From assembly GCF_003435815.1 (NCBI RefSeq), contig NZ_QTUV01000007.1, forward strand, positions 99,844 to 163,843: a DNA stretch of 64,000 nt, written 5' to 3'. The stretch's first letter is position 1. Each line of letters starts with the position of its first letter. Below, piece by piece: positions 27,926 to 36,974 of this stretch. Source of the DNA: Dorea sp. AM10-31. GTDB taxonomy: Bacteria; Bacillota; Clostridia; Lachnospirales; Lachnospiraceae. A program made the translations under genes and the position numbers. The notes beneath the pieces are model-generated. The model searched no databases and was not told the DNA's origin. It worked only from the letters and a program-made list of their open reading frames with translations.

Positions 27926-29206
27926 ATGAAGAAAGCAGCATTGCATAATCTTGGATGTAAAGTAAATGCATATGAAACAGAAGCCATGCAGGAGCTTCTG
28001 GAAAAAAACGGTTATGAGATCGTGCCGTTCAAAGAAGGTGCAGATGTTTATGTAGTCAATACATGTACAGTTACAAACATTGCGGACCGTAAGTCCAGAC
28101 AGATGCTGCACAAGGCAAGAAAGATGAATCCGGATGCAATCGTAGTGGCAACCGGCTGTTATGTGCAGACTGAGAATCAGGAAGTGGACGATTGCATTGA
28201 TATTGTGATTGGTAATAATAAAAAGAAAGATATTGTGGAGATCCTCAAACAGTACGAAGAGGAGAGAGAAAGAACAACCGATCTTATTGATATCGGACAT
28301 ACAAAGGAGTATGAGAATCTTCATCTGAGCCGTACAGGAGAGCATACAAGAGCGTATATCAAAGTACAGGACGGATGTAATCAGTTCTGCTCTTACTGTA
28401 TTATTCCGTATGCAAGAGGAAGAGTGCGAAGCCGTGCCAAAGAAGATGTGATCGAGGAAGTAAAGACACTTGCTACAAATGGTTATAAGGAAGTCGTACT
28501 GACCGGAATCCATCTGAGCTCTTACGGAGTAGATATAGAGGATAGCCTGCTTTCTCTTATTCTGGCTGTACACGAAGTGGATGGAATCCACCGTATCCGT
28601 CTTGGCTCACTGGAACCGGGGATTATCACGGAAGAGTTTGTCCGGACGATTTCCGCACTGCCGAAGGTGTGCCCACATTTTCACCTGTCTCTGCAAAGCG
28701 GATGTAATGCGACACTTCGCAGAATGAATCGTAGATATACGGCAGAAGAATATGCTGCAAAATGTCAGCTCCTGCGCAAATATTTTGCACATCCGGCACT
28801 TACAACCGATGTGATCACTGGATTTCCGGGAGAGACACCGGAAGAATTTGAAGAGTCCAGGGCGTTTGTAGACAGCATGGATTTCTATGAGACACATATT
28901 TTTAAATATTCTAGAAGAGAAGGTACAAAAGCTGCCGTTATGCCGAATCAGGTACCGGAGCAGATCAAGGCAGAGCGAAGCAAAGTACTGATTGCATTAA
29001 GTGAAGAGAAACAGAGCCGCTTTGAGGAAGAACTGATCGGAACTACACAGGAAGTGCTGATGGAAGAAGCTATAGAGAGAGAAGACGGAATCTGGCAGAT
29101 CGGGCATACGAAGGAATATGTAAAAATTGGATATAAAACAGAAAAAAATCTGGCAAATCAGCTCATAAATGTAGAAATTGAGAGCCGTTTGCAAATAATA
29201 CATTGA
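27926..29206 (+). CDS. mtaB: tRNA t6A37 methylthiotransferase
   Basis: A radical SAM enzyme that converts t6A37 of tRNA to ms2t6A. The N-terminal UPF0004 domain contains LGCKVNAYE and VVNTCTVT cysteines for an auxiliary iron-sulfur cluster. The radical SAM CxxxCxxC motif is in CNQFCSYC, followed by IIPYARGRVRS. A C-terminal TRAM-like region completes the 426 residues. In Bacillus the homologue yqeV follows prmA and rsmE, so the local order is largely conserved, with the desulfurase, thiI and the HPr-like gene in between. Confidence 0.94.
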   Translation: MKKAALHNLGCKVNAYETEAMQELLEKNGYEIVPFKEGADVYVVNTCTVTNIADRKSRQMLHKARKMNPDAIVVATGCYVQTENQEVDDCIDIVIGNNKKKDIVEILKQYEEERERTTDLIDIGHTKEYENLHLSRTGEHTRAYIKVQDGCNQFCSYCIIPYARGRVRSRAKEDVIEEVKTLATNGYKEVVLTGIHLSSYGVDIEDSLLSLILAVHEVDGIHRIRLGSLEPGIITEEFVRTISALPKVCPHFHLSLQSGCNATLRRMNRRYTAEEYAAKCQLLRKYFAHPALTTDVITGFPGETPEEFEESRAFVDSMDFYETHIFKYSRREGTKAAVMPNQVPEQIKAERSKVLIALSEEKQSRFEEELIGTTQEVLMEEAIEREDGIWQIGHTKEYVKIGYKTEKNLANQLINVEIESRLQIIH

Positions 29207-29264
29207 ATTTTCGGTGTTAATAAGTTAGAATAAAATGAAAAGTATTTTTGAAGGACGTGAGTAT

Positions 29265-29528
29265 ATGAAAGATTTAAGCAGTACACAGTTTTTCCAGGTA
29301 GAAAGCGGCCCGCAGATTCAGGCAAAAGATATTCTGGAAATTGTCTATCGGGCATTGGTTGAGAAGGGATACAATCCGGTCAACCAGATCGTTGGATATA
29401 TTATGTCAGGAGATCCGACTTATATTACAAGTTATAACGGAGCCAGAAGCCTGATCATGAAGATGGAGCGGGACGAACTGGTGGAAGAGATGCTCAAGAC
29501 GTATATTGAGCACAACAAGTGGGTATAA
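29265..29528 (+). CDS. IreB family regulatory phosphoprotein (UPF0297)
   Basis: This small soluble protein (87 residues) matches the IreB/YrzL family, with TQFF near the start, the [21 protein letters not shown] core and a C-terminal helix. In Enterococcus IreB is phosphorylated by the PASTA kinase IreK and affects cephalosporin resistance. The ATG at 29265 follows GAAGGACGTGAG; an earlier in-frame ATG at 29235 overlaps no ribosome site and adds a non-conserved stretch. It heads the conserved run ireB-ruvX-DUF1292-fur. Confidence 0.9.
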   Translation: MKDLSSTQFFQVESGPQIQAKDILEIVYRALVEKGYNPVNQIVGYIMSGDPTYITSYNGARSLIMKMERDELVEEMLKTYIEHNKWV

Positions 29529-29533
29529 TATCT

Positions 29534-29956
29534 ATGAGAATAATGGGACTGGATTACGGCTCGAAGACGGTGGGCGTTGCAATCAGCGATCCACTTGGCA
29601 TTACTGCGCAGGGAATTGAGACAATTACACGCAAAGATGAGAACAAGCTGCGTAAGACCTGTGCAAGAATTGAGGCTCTGATCGAAGAGTATCAAGTGGA
29701 GAAGATCGTCATCGGGTTGCCAAAGCATATGAACAATGACATTGGAATCAGAGCTGAGAAGTCAATGGAATTCGCAGAGATGTTAAAAAGACGGACAGGT
29801 CTGGAAGTGCAGATGTGGGACGAAAGACTTACAACAATGGAAGCGGAACGTACCCTGATCGAAAGCAATATCAGACGAGAGGACCGCAAAAAATATATCG
29901 ATAAAATTGCTGCAGTATTTATTTTGCAGGGATACTTGGACTCGGTAAAGTCGTGA
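29534..29956 (+). CDS. ruvX: Holliday junction resolvase-like protein RuvX/YqgF
   Basis: An RNase H-fold protein implicated in pre-16S rRNA 5'-end processing and junction resolution. LGLDYG-type start (here [16 protein letters not shown]), [10 protein letters not shown] and [10 protein letters not shown] carry the conserved acidic residues. The ATG at 29534 lies five bases after the ireB stop and an in-frame GTG at 29519 overlaps ireB; the ATG gives the conserved N-terminus, although the ribosome site is weak and translational coupling is likely. Confidence 0.93.
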   Translation: MRIMGLDYGSKTVGVAISDPLGITAQGIETITRKDENKLRKTCARIEALIEEYQVEKIVIGLPKHMNNDIGIRAEKSMEFAEMLKRRTGLEVQMWDERLTTMEAERTLIESNIRREDRKKYIDKIAAVFILQGYLDSVKS

Positions 29957-29968
29957 GGTGTTTTTTGT

Positions 29969-30229
29969 ATGGAAAAAATAAGATTTACATCGGATGAACT
30001 GCAGGAAGAGACAGAATTCTTTGTGCTGGAACAGACGAAATTAAATGGAGTGTCTTACATTCTTGTGACGGATTCAGAAGAAGACGATGCAGAGTGTTTA
30101 ATTTTAAAAGATACATCAGCGGAAGAAGAAAAAGAGAGCATTTATGAGATTGTAGAAGACGAGAAAGAATTGTCAGCAATTTTAAAAGTGTTCGAGGAGT
30201 TACTGGAAGATATTGAGATTGAAAGGTAA
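29969..30229 (+). CDS. DUF1292 family protein (YrzB type)
   Basis: An 86-residue, strongly acidic protein of the DUF1292 family. The pattern xFxVLEQTKLNGVSYILVTD and a Glu/Asp-rich C-terminus is characteristic. It always seems to accompany ruvX and ireB in Firmicutes, but its role is not established. It begins 12 bases after ruvX and is followed eight bases later by the fur gene. Confidence 0.88.
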   Translation: MEKIRFTSDELQEETEFFVLEQTKLNGVSYILVTDSEEDDAECLILKDTSAEEEKESIYEIVEDEKELSAILKVFEELLEDIEIER

Positions 30230-30236
30230 GAACTTT

Positions 30237-30692
30237 ATGTCTATCAGTCAGGAAAAGTTTAAACAAATGCTGAAAGAAAAAGGTTTGAAAGTTACAAACC
30301 AGAGATTGCTCGTTCTGGAAGTCCTTGCCGCACATCGGGACAGACACATGACTGCGGAGGATATCTATGAACTTGTAAAAGAAGACTATCCGGAGATTGG
30401 ACTGGCGACGATATACAGGACAGTGCAGCTTTTGCTCGAGATGCAGTTGGTGGATAAGATCAATCTGGATGACGGATGTGTGCGATATGAGATTGGTGAG
30501 GCAAATGACGGAGAGGGTGAGCCACACCATCATCACCATCATCTGATCTGTAAAACATGTGGAAAAGTGTTCCCTTTCAGGGACGATCTGCTGGACGGAC
30601 TAGAACGTCATATTGAGGAAGAGACAGGATTCCATGTGTTGGACCATGAGCTGAAATTCTACGGACAGTGTAAAAAATGCCGGAAAAAGTAG
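30237..30692 (+). CDS. Fur family metal-dependent transcriptional regulator
   Basis: A 151-residue Fur-superfamily repressor. The N-terminal winged helix contains TNQRLLVLEVL and IGLATIYRTVQLL. The C-terminal dimer domain has a run of six histidines before LICKTCGKV and a final CGQCKKC, giving the two CxxC pairs of the structural zinc site. The sequence alone does not separate Fur, Zur and PerR roles. The ATG at 30237 follows AAAGGTAAG near the DUF1292 stop. It is part of the ireB-ruvX-DUF1292 transcript. Confidence 0.9.
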   Translation: MSISQEKFKQMLKEKGLKVTNQRLLVLEVLAAHRDRHMTAEDIYELVKEDYPEIGLATIYRTVQLLLEMQLVDKINLDDGCVRYEIGEANDGEGEPHHHHHHLICKTCGKVFPFRDDLLDGLERHIEEETGFHVLDHELKFYGQCKKCRKK

Positions 30693-30719
30693 TACGGAGA
30701 GGCACATGGAGGTGTTAAA

Positions 30720-32387
30720 TTGAAAAGAGAAAACAACGGAAAATTGCGTATCATTCCGCTTGGAGGTCTGGAGAAGATCGGAATGAACATTACTGCCTTT
30801 GAGTTTGAAGACAGTATTATTGTTGTGGACTGCGGTCTTGCATTCCCAGAAGATGATATGCTCGGAATCGATCTCGTTATTCCGGATGTGACATATCTGA
30901 AAGAGAACATTCAGAAAGTAAAAGGATTTGTGATCACACACGGACACGAGGATCATATTGGAGCATTATCTTATGTACTTCGTGAGATGAATCTTCCGAT
31001 TTATGCAACGAAATTGACAATGGGAATTATTGAGAAGAAGCTCTCAGAGCATAATCTTCTCCGCAGTACGCGCAGAAAAGTAGTCAGACATGGACAGTCT
31101 ATTAATCTTGGCAAGTTCAGGATTGAATTTATTAAAACAAATCACAGCATTCAGGATGCAGCAGCGCTTGCAATTTACTCTCCGGCAGGTATTGTTGTGC
31201 ATACTGGAGACTTCAAAGTAGACTATACGCCTGTATTCGGAGATGCAATCGATTTGCAGCGTTTCGCAGAGATTGGCAAAAAAGGCGTTCTGGCGCTGAT
31301 GTCAGACAGTACGAATGCAGAGAGACCGGGATTTACTCAGTCAGAGCGTACAGTAGGAATTACATTTGACCATATTTTTGCAGAGCATCAGAATACGAGA
31401 ATTATTATTGCTACATTCGCTTCAAATGTAGATCGTGTTCAGCAGATCATTAACTCTGCATGCAAATACAACCGTAAGGTTGTTGTAGAAGGACGAAGTA
31501 TGGTAAATATCATTCAGGTTGCACAGGAATTAGGTTATCTGAATGTGCCGGACAAGACATTGATTGAGATTGATCAGCTGAAAAACTATCCACCGGAGAA
31601 GACGGTCCTGATCACGACAGGAAGTCAGGGAGAATCTATGGCAGCACTGTCGCGTATGGCGGCAGATGTGCATAAGAAGGTTACAATTATGCCGGGTGAT
31701 ACAGTTATTTTCAGTTCTAATCCGATTCCTGGAAATGAAAAATCTGTTTCCAAGGTTATTAATGAGCTTTCTTCCAAAGGTGCCAATGTTATTTTCCAGG
31801 ATGCACATGTATCCGGGCATGCCTGCCAGGAAGAACTGAAGCTTATTTATTCTCTTGTAAAACCGAAATATGCGATTCCGGTTCATGGAGAATACCGTCA
31901 TTTGAAGGCCAATGCGGGAGTAGCAAGATCCCTGGGTATTCCGAAGGAAAATATTTTCCTGTTACAGTCCGGAGATGTACTGGAAGTCAGTGAGAATGAA
32001 GCAAAAGTTGTGGATAAGGTTCACACAGGCGAGATCCTTGTAGACGGACTTGGCGTTGGAGATGTTGGGAATATTGTGTTGAGAGACCGTCAGCACCTTG
32101 CTGAAGACGGAATTTTGATCGTTGTACTGACGCTTGAGAAAGGAAGTAATCAGTTGCTTGCGGGACCGGATATTGTATCCAGAGGATTTGTATATGTGAG
32201 AGAATCTGAAGGATTGATGGAAGAGGCACGCAATGTTCTGACAAATGCCGTGGAAGATTGTCTGACACATCAGAGAAATGCGGACTGGAGCAAGATTAAG
32301 CTTGTGATCCGTGATACGATGAATGAGTTTATCTGGAAGAGAACAAAACGTAAACCGATGATCCTTCCGATCATTATGGACGTATAG
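30720..32387 (+). CDS. rnj: Ribonuclease J (TTG start)
   Basis: A metallo-beta-lactamase/beta-CASP nuclease with endo- and 5' exonuclease activity in mRNA decay and rRNA maturation. The HGHEDHIG motif (74-81), NHSIQD, HTGDFK and SDSTNAERPG are visible, and the C-terminal domain completes a normal 555 residues. The start is a TTG placed five bases after a strong GGAGGTG, and the encoded start KRENNGKLRIIPLGG matches the family. It follows fur by 27 bases. Confidence 0.95.
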   Translation: MKRENNGKLRIIPLGGLEKIGMNITAFEFEDSIIVVDCGLAFPEDDMLGIDLVIPDVTYLKENIQKVKGFVITHGHEDHIGALSYVLREMNLPIYATKLTMGIIEKKLSEHNLLRSTRRKVVRHGQSINLGKFRIEFIKTNHSIQDAAALAIYSPAGIVVHTGDFKVDYTPVFGDAIDLQRFAEIGKKGVLALMSDSTNAERPGFTQSERTVGITFDHIFAEHQNTRIIIATFASNVDRVQQIINSACKYNRKVVVEGRSMVNIIQVAQELGYLNVPDKTLIEIDQLKNYPPEKTVLITTGSQGESMAALSRMAADVHKKVTIMPGDTVIFSSNPIPGNEKSVSKVINELSSKGANVIFQDAHVSGHACQEELKLIYSLVKPKYAIPVHGEYRHLKANAGVARSLGIPKENIFLLQSGDVLEVSENEAKVVDKVHTGEILVDGLGVGDVGNIVLRDRQHLAEDGILIVVLTLEKGSNQLLAGPDIVSRGFVYVRESEGLMEEARNVLTNAVEDCLTHQRNADWSKIKLVIRDTMNEFIWKRTKRKPMILPIIMDV

Positions 32388-32394
32388 AAGAAAA

Positions 32395-32430
32395 AGGACG
32401 TAGTAGAGCAGTCTTTACTACGTCCTGTAT
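32395..32430 (+). terminator. Hairpin after the RNase J gene
   Basis: AGGACGTAGTA pairs perfectly with TACTACGTCCT (11 bp, 10-base loop), but no T run follows. It may stabilise the 3' end or cause partial termination before trmR. Confidence 0.5.
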
Positions 32431-32453
32431 TATGTCAGAAGGAGGAAGACTTT

Positions 32454-33107
32454 GTGATCGTAGATGACAGAATTACAACCTACCTACATTCTCTGGAAAT
32501 GCCGGATATTCCGGTGATCGAAGAGATTGAAAAAGAAGCGCTGGAAGCTTATGTGCCGATCATCCGAAAAGAGACACAGAGTTTCCTGAAAGTATTATTG
32601 ACGATACAGAAACCGAAAAGAATTCTGGAAGTAGGAACCGCAGTAGGTTTTTCGGCTGTCTTAATGAGCCATTATATGCCAAAGGACGGACATATTATCA
32701 CGATTGAGAATTATGAAAAAAGAATCCCGGTTGCCAGAGCAAATTTTGCCAGGGCGGAGAAAGAAGATAAGATCACACTGCTGGAGGGAGATGCTCTTGA
32801 AGTGATGAAAACGCTGGAAGGACCGTATGATTTTATTTTTATGGACGCAGCGAAAGGACAGTATATTCATTATATGCCGGAAGTACTGCGTCTGTTGGCG
32901 CCGGAAGGAGTACTGATGTCAGACAATGTACTTCAAGACGGCGATATTACACAGTCAAGATTTGCTGTTGAAAGAAGGAATCGTACAATTCACAGTCGCA
33001 TGCGGGAATACTTGTATGAACTGAAACACCACGAAGGACTTCGGACATCCATTCTTCCACTGGGAGACGGGGTGGCACTGAGTGTGAAAAAGGAGGAAGA
33101 AAAGTAA
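32454..33107 (+). CDS. trmR: tRNA 5-hydroxyuridine methyltransferase (TrmR-like O-methyltransferase)
   Basis: A class I SAM-dependent O-methyltransferase with ILEVGTAVGFSAVLM, the acidic TIENYE and FIFMDAAKGQY motifs. In Bacillus, TrmR (YrrM) methylates 5-hydroxyuridine at wobble position 34 of tRNA, and is encoded beside the U32-type TrhP proteins that make this nucleotide. The same adjacency is seen here (one-base gap to trhP). The start is GTG after GGAGGAAG. Confidence 0.85.
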   Translation: MIVDDRITTYLHSLEMPDIPVIEEIEKEALEAYVPIIRKETQSFLKVLLTIQKPKRILEVGTAVGFSAVLMSHYMPKDGHIITIENYEKRIPVARANFARAEKEDKITLLEGDALEVMKTLEGPYDFIFMDAAKGQYIHYMPEVLRLLAPEGVLMSDNVLQDGDITQSRFAVERRNRTIHSRMREYLYELKHHEGLRTSILPLGDGVALSVKKEEEK

Positions 33108-33108
33108 G

Positions 33109-34347
33109 ATGAATGGTAGACGACCGGAATTATTAATTCCAGCAAGTAATCTGGAAGTACTCAAAGTGGCGGTTATGTTTGGAGCCGATGCTGTTTATAT
33201 CGGAGGAGAGGCATTCGGATTACGTGCAAAAGCAAAGAATTTTTCAAAAGATGATATGGCTGCCGGAATCCGTTTTGCGCATGAACATGGTGTACGTGTG
33301 CATGTTACCGTAAATATTCTGGCACATAATGATGATCTGGAAGGCGTGCGGGAATATCTCTGCGAATTGAAGGAATTAAAACCAGATGCGCTGATCATTG
33401 CAGATCCGGCAATCTTTGAAATGGCAAAAGAAATCTGCCCGGACATTGAACGCCATGTCAGTACACAGGCGAATAATACAAATTATGGTACTTACAATTT
33501 CTGGTGGAAACAGGGAGCAAAAAGAGTAGTTTCGGCAAGAGAACTGTCCTTGAAAGAGATTTCTGAGATTCGTAAGCATATTCCGGAGGAGATGGAGATT
33601 GAAAGTTTTATTCACGGTGCAATGTGCATTTCTTATTCCGGAAGATGTCTGCTCAGCAATTTCTTTACCGGAAGAGATGCGAATCAGGGAGCCTGTACAC
33701 ACCCGTGCCGTTGGAAATATGCAGTTGTAGAGGAAAAAAGGCCGGGACAGTATATGCCGGTATATGAAAATGAAAGAGGAACTTACATTTTCAATTCCAA
33801 GGATCTTTGTATGATCGAGCACATTCCGGAGATGGTCGAAGCAGGAATTGACAGTTTCAAGATTGAAGGACGTATGAAGACGGCGCTGTATGTCGCAACA
33901 GTTGCAAGAACATACCGCCTTGCGATTGATGACTATCTGAAAGATCCGAAGCTGTATGAAGAACATATGCTGTGGTATCTGGATCAGATTTCAAATTGCA
34001 CATACCGGCAGTTTACAACCGGATTTTACTTTGGAAAACCGGATGAGACAAGTCAGATTTATGACAGCAACACTTATGTAAGAGAATACACATATCTTGG
34101 AATTATTGGCAAAGAGTCAGACGGAAGATATCGCATTGAGCAGAGAAATAAATTCTCGGTTGGCGAGACGATTGAGATTATGAAGCCGGATGGACAAAAC
34201 ATAGAGACGGTTGTCCGGGCGATTATCAATGAAGACGGGGAAACACAGGAGAGTGCCCCGCATTCCAAACAGGTTCTCTATGTCGAACTGGATAAAAAAG
34301 CAGAGAAGTATGATATTTTAAGAAGAGCGGAAGACATAGAGGCTTAA
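33109..34347 (+). CDS. trhP: U32 family tRNA hydroxylation protein (TrhP-like)
   Basis: A peptidase U32-family protein with PELLIPASNLE, GADAVYIGGE and the cysteine-rich region SGRCLLSNFF with ACTHPCRWKY, which probably holds an iron-sulfur cluster. TrhP-type members use prephenate to hydroxylate U34 in tRNA. Although the family was named as peptidases, proteolysis is not the likely role here given the neighbouring trmR. The start lies one base after the trmR stop, so translation is coupled. The 412-residue length is usual. Confidence 0.88.
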   Translation: MNGRRPELLIPASNLEVLKVAVMFGADAVYIGGEAFGLRAKAKNFSKDDMAAGIRFAHEHGVRVHVTVNILAHNDDLEGVREYLCELKELKPDALIIADPAIFEMAKEICPDIERHVSTQANNTNYGTYNFWWKQGAKRVVSARELSLKEISEIRKHIPEEMEIESFIHGAMCISYSGRCLLSNFFTGRDANQGACTHPCRWKYAVVEEKRPGQYMPVYENERGTYIFNSKDLCMIEHIPEMVEAGIDSFKIEGRMKTALYVATVARTYRLAIDDYLKDPKLYEEHMLWYLDQISNCTYRQFTTGFYFGKPDETSQIYDSNTYVREYTYLGIIGKESDGRYRIEQRNKFSVGETIEIMKPDGQNIETVVRAIINEDGETQESAPHSKQVLYVELDKKAEKYDILRRAEDIEA

Positions 34348-34372
34348 AAACAGATGATTTGAGAATATAGGA

Positions 34373-34421
34373 TGTCAGACAGAGAAACCTATTATATGTG
34401 GACGCTGTCTGGCATTCTTTT
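34373..34421 (+). terminator. Terminator after trhP
   Basis: TGTCAGACAG pairs with CTGTCTGGCA (one wobble) and a TTCTTTT run follows. It ends the ireB to trhP block. Confidence 0.7.
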
Positions 34422-34465
34422 CTATGCCAGAAAACTTCGTCCTAAAGCGCTTTTATAAAAAATGA

Positions 34466-34494
34466 TTGTATTTTCGGCAGAGATACAGTATACT
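34466..34494 (+). promoter_or_regulatory. Promoter upstream of the sigma-K-type gene
   Basis: TTGTAT and TATACT are separated by exactly 17 bases. The 5' leader is about 220 bases, AT-rich, with no open frame and no known riboswitch pattern that I recognise. A sporulation-type promoter could also exist but is not evident. Confidence 0.5.
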
Positions 34495-34722
34495 ATTAGC
34501 CACATAAGAAAGAGAGTCCGGCAGATCTTAACCGGAACATCTATAATCTGAAATTGTCACATATGCGTGATGGTTTTCATAAACAGATCTTATAATTTTT
34601 CAACAAAGACATAAACAGATACGATCCAACAAAATACCAGAAAAAGATCATAACAGATGGAAAAGCACAAAAAAGAATACTCTTACATAAACTATAAGCA
34701 AATACCCTGAGAGGTGCGTTCC

Positions 34723-35340
34723 TTGAAATCATTTCCGAAACCCCTCACTGCAGCAGAAGAAGCTTATTATATGCAAAAGTATACAGAGGGCGACCTGAAA
34801 GCAAAACATATTCTGATCGAACGGAATTTGCGCCTTGTTGCACATATTGTGAAAAAATATCCATCCAGAGAGGAGGATGTGGAAGATCTTTTGTCGATCG
34901 GGACAATCGGGCTTATTAAAGCAGTTGTAAGTTTTGATCCGGAAAAACGTGTGCGTCTGGGAACATATGCGGCGCGGTGCATTGAAAATGAGATATTGAT
35001 GCATCTGCGTGCGAAGAAAAAAATGTCCCGGGAAATTTCACTGTACGAGCCGATCGGGACAGACAGGGAAGGCAATGAAATCCAGCTTTTTGATGTGATC
35101 GAAACAAAAGAAGAAGATGCGCACAGACATGCGGAATTAAAAGAATCGGTCCGGATTTTGTATGCAAAAATGGAGTCGGAATTATCTCAGAGAGAACGGC
35201 TGGTTCTGAAAATGCGATACGGACTTTATGGGGAAGAGGAGTATACGCAGAGGGAGATTGCCGGACAGCTTGGAATTTCTCGTTCTTATGTATCACGGAT
35301 TGAGAAAAGTGCGATCGAAAAACTGCGTACATTTTTTTAG
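34723..35340 (+). CDS. sigK: Sporulation RNA polymerase sigma factor, SigK type, without pro-sequence
   Basis: A sigma-70 family factor: region 2 reads NLRLVAHIVKKY, EDLLSIGTIGLIKAV and YAARCIENEILMHLR, and region 4 reads TQREIAGQLGISRSYVSRIEK. These segments match SigK of the late mother-cell programme best. Bacillus SigK carries a hydrophobic pro-sequence of about 20 residues, but here an in-frame TGA lies just upstream of the earliest start, so no pro-sequence is encoded. TTG at 34723 lies six bases after AGAGGTG and is preferred over the GTG at 34714. The gene is intact. SigE or another sigma-70 member is possible but less likely. Confidence 0.82.
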   Translation: MKSFPKPLTAAEEAYYMQKYTEGDLKAKHILIERNLRLVAHIVKKYPSREEDVEDLLSIGTIGLIKAVVSFDPEKRVRLGTYAARCIENEILMHLRAKKKMSREISLYEPIGTDREGNEIQLFDVIETKEEDAHRHAELKESVRILYAKMESELSQRERLVLKMRYGLYGEEEYTQREIAGQLGISRSYVSRIEKSAIEKLRTFF

Positions 35341-35345
35341 CTGTT

Positions 35346-35387
35346 ATAGCAGCCGGAGGAAACTGTCGCTGGCGGAGTTTTGCAGGT
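35346..35387 (+). repeat. Copy 2 of a 41-42 nt intergenic repeat
   Basis: Matches 7523-7563 in ATAGCA, CCGGAGGAA, CTG, TGGC and GTT-TG-AGGT blocks. The CTGTC-GCT-GGCGG hairpin keeps pairing through G-U changes. Flanking GCTGT and ACAGC can close it as an outer stem. It lies between the sigma factor and comM. Confidence 0.6.
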
Positions 35388-35432
35388 ACAGCAGTAAACG
35401 CATGGAATAAGCAGGAAGAAAGAGGTGGATAC

Positions 35433-36974
35433 ATGGGAGTTTGTATAGTAAATTCAGCAGTGATTCAGGGTGTTGAAGCGAAGATGATACAGGTGGAGGC
35501 AGATGTCAGCAATGGTCTGCCTGTGTTTCATATGGTGGGATATCTGTCCGGTGAGGTACGGGAGGCAGCAGAACGTGTGCGGACAGCGATCCGTAACAGT
35601 GGTATTGTGCTGCCTCCGAAGAAAATCATTGTAAATCTGGCGCCCGGCTCAATAAGGAAAAAAGGAACAGCGTTTGACCTTCCTATTGCATTAAGTATTA
35701 TGGCAGCACTTGAAATATTTCCAGAAGAACGATTGCGAGATGTAATGGTTGCCGGTGAACTGGGGCTGGACGGAAGTGTACAAAAGGTCTCCGGAATTTT
35801 ACCAATCGTACAGAAAGCAGGAAGAGAAGGCTTTAAATGCTGCATTGTACCGGAGCAGAATGCGGCGGAAGGTGCACTGGTAGAAAAGATCACGGTATAT
35901 GGTGTGAATTCACTGGAGGAAGTGTGCAGTTATCTGAAAGGAGAAAAAAAGCTGGAACCGGCGATGTGCAAAGATGCCAGAGAATGTGGGAGACTGTTGG
36001 ATTCGGAACTTTTGGATTACAGTGAGATACAGGGACAAGAAATTGTAAAAAGAGCTGCGACAGTGGCGGTTGCCGGTGGACATAATCTGCTGTTAGTTGG
36101 GCCACCGGGAAGTGGAAAGACGATGGCTGCAAAGAGAATTCCAACCATTTTACCGAAGCCTTCATTGGAAGAATCGATGGAAGTTACAAGTCTCTACAGT
36201 GTCGTTGGAAAAGTGGAGGAAACCCATCCGTTGATGTTAGGAAGACCGTTCCGGGAGGTGCATCATACGGTTACAAAAGCGGCATTGATCGGTGGCGGGA
36301 ATTACCCGGTTCCGGGAGAGATCAGTCTGGCACATGGAGGTGTCCTCTTCCTGGACGAGCTTGCGGAGTTTAAAAAGTCTGTTCTGGAAGTGCTCCGCCA
36401 GCCTTTGGAAGAGCAGAAGATCCATCTCGCCAGGAATCAGGCAAATTATACATTTCCGGCAGATTTCATGCTTGTTGCGGCAATGAACCCATGTCCCTGC
36501 GGAAATTATCCGGCTCAGACGTGTACATGCACACCACAGCAGATCCAGAATTATCTGGCAAGGATCAGTCAGCCGTTTTTAGACCGGTTGGATATCTGCA
36601 TCGAAACACCGCGCGTGGATTATGCGGCCCTCCATACACAACAGAAGCAGGAACGCTCAGTAGATATACGTGCACGCGTGTGTGCAGCGAGAGAAATACA
36701 GAAAAAGAGATATGAAGGATTGCCGTTTTCGGTAAATGCAAGGCTGGGAGCAAAGGAAATCCGAAAACACTGTGTGCTAGACGCTGTGACGGAACAGATT
36801 ATGGAGCAGGCATTCTGTACACTTGGTCTGACAGCGCGGACATATCATAAGATTCTGCGTGTGGCACGGACGATCGCAGATCTTGCCGGAAGTGAGGTGA
36901 TCACTCCGGCGCATATTAAAGAGGCAATCGGATACCGTACGGTAGATAAAAAATACTGGGGGAAAGGCTTATGA
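35433..36974 (+). CDS. comM: YifB/ComM family Mg-chelatase-like AAA ATPase
   Basis: ComM is a branch-migration helicase that helps integrate single-stranded DNA during transformation. The N-terminal Lon-S5-like domain starts IVNSAVIQGVEA. The ATPase core has Walker A GPPGSGKTMAAK and Walker B LFLDELAEF, followed by the cysteine-rich NPCPCGNYP and CTCTPQQ insert typical of the family. It overlaps dprA by four bases (ATGA), so the two competence-type proteins are translationally coupled. An AGAGGTGG site precedes the start. Confidence 0.93.
   Translation: MGVCIVNSAVIQGVEAKMIQVEADVSNGLPVFHMVGYLSGEVREAAERVRTAIRNSGIVLPPKKIIVNLAPGSIRKKGTAFDLPIALSIMAALEIFPEERLRDVMVAGELGLDGSVQKVSGILPIVQKAGREGFKCCIVPEQNAAEGALVEKITVYGVNSLEEVCSYLKGEKKLEPAMCKDARECGRLLDSELLDYSEIQGQEIVKRAATVAVAGGHNLLLVGPPGSGKTMAAKRIPTILPKPSLEESMEVTSLYSVVGKVEETHPLMLGRPFREVHHTVTKAALIGGGNYPVPGEISLAHGGVLFLDELAEFKKSVLEVLRQPLEEQKIHLARNQANYTFPADFMLVAAMNPCPCGNYPAQTCTCTPQQIQNYLARISQPFLDRLDICIETPRVDYAALHTQQKQERSVDIRARVCAAREIQKKRYEGLPFSVNARLGAKEIRKHCVLDAVTEQIMEQAFCTLGLTARTYHKILRVARTIADLAGSEVITPAHIKEAIGYRTVDKKYWGKGL

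Noticed and set aside
34495..34722. A hidden SigK pro-sequence or frameshifted upstream exon
   Set aside because: All three frames contain stops close to the start and no hydrophobic pro-peptide is encoded in the leader.
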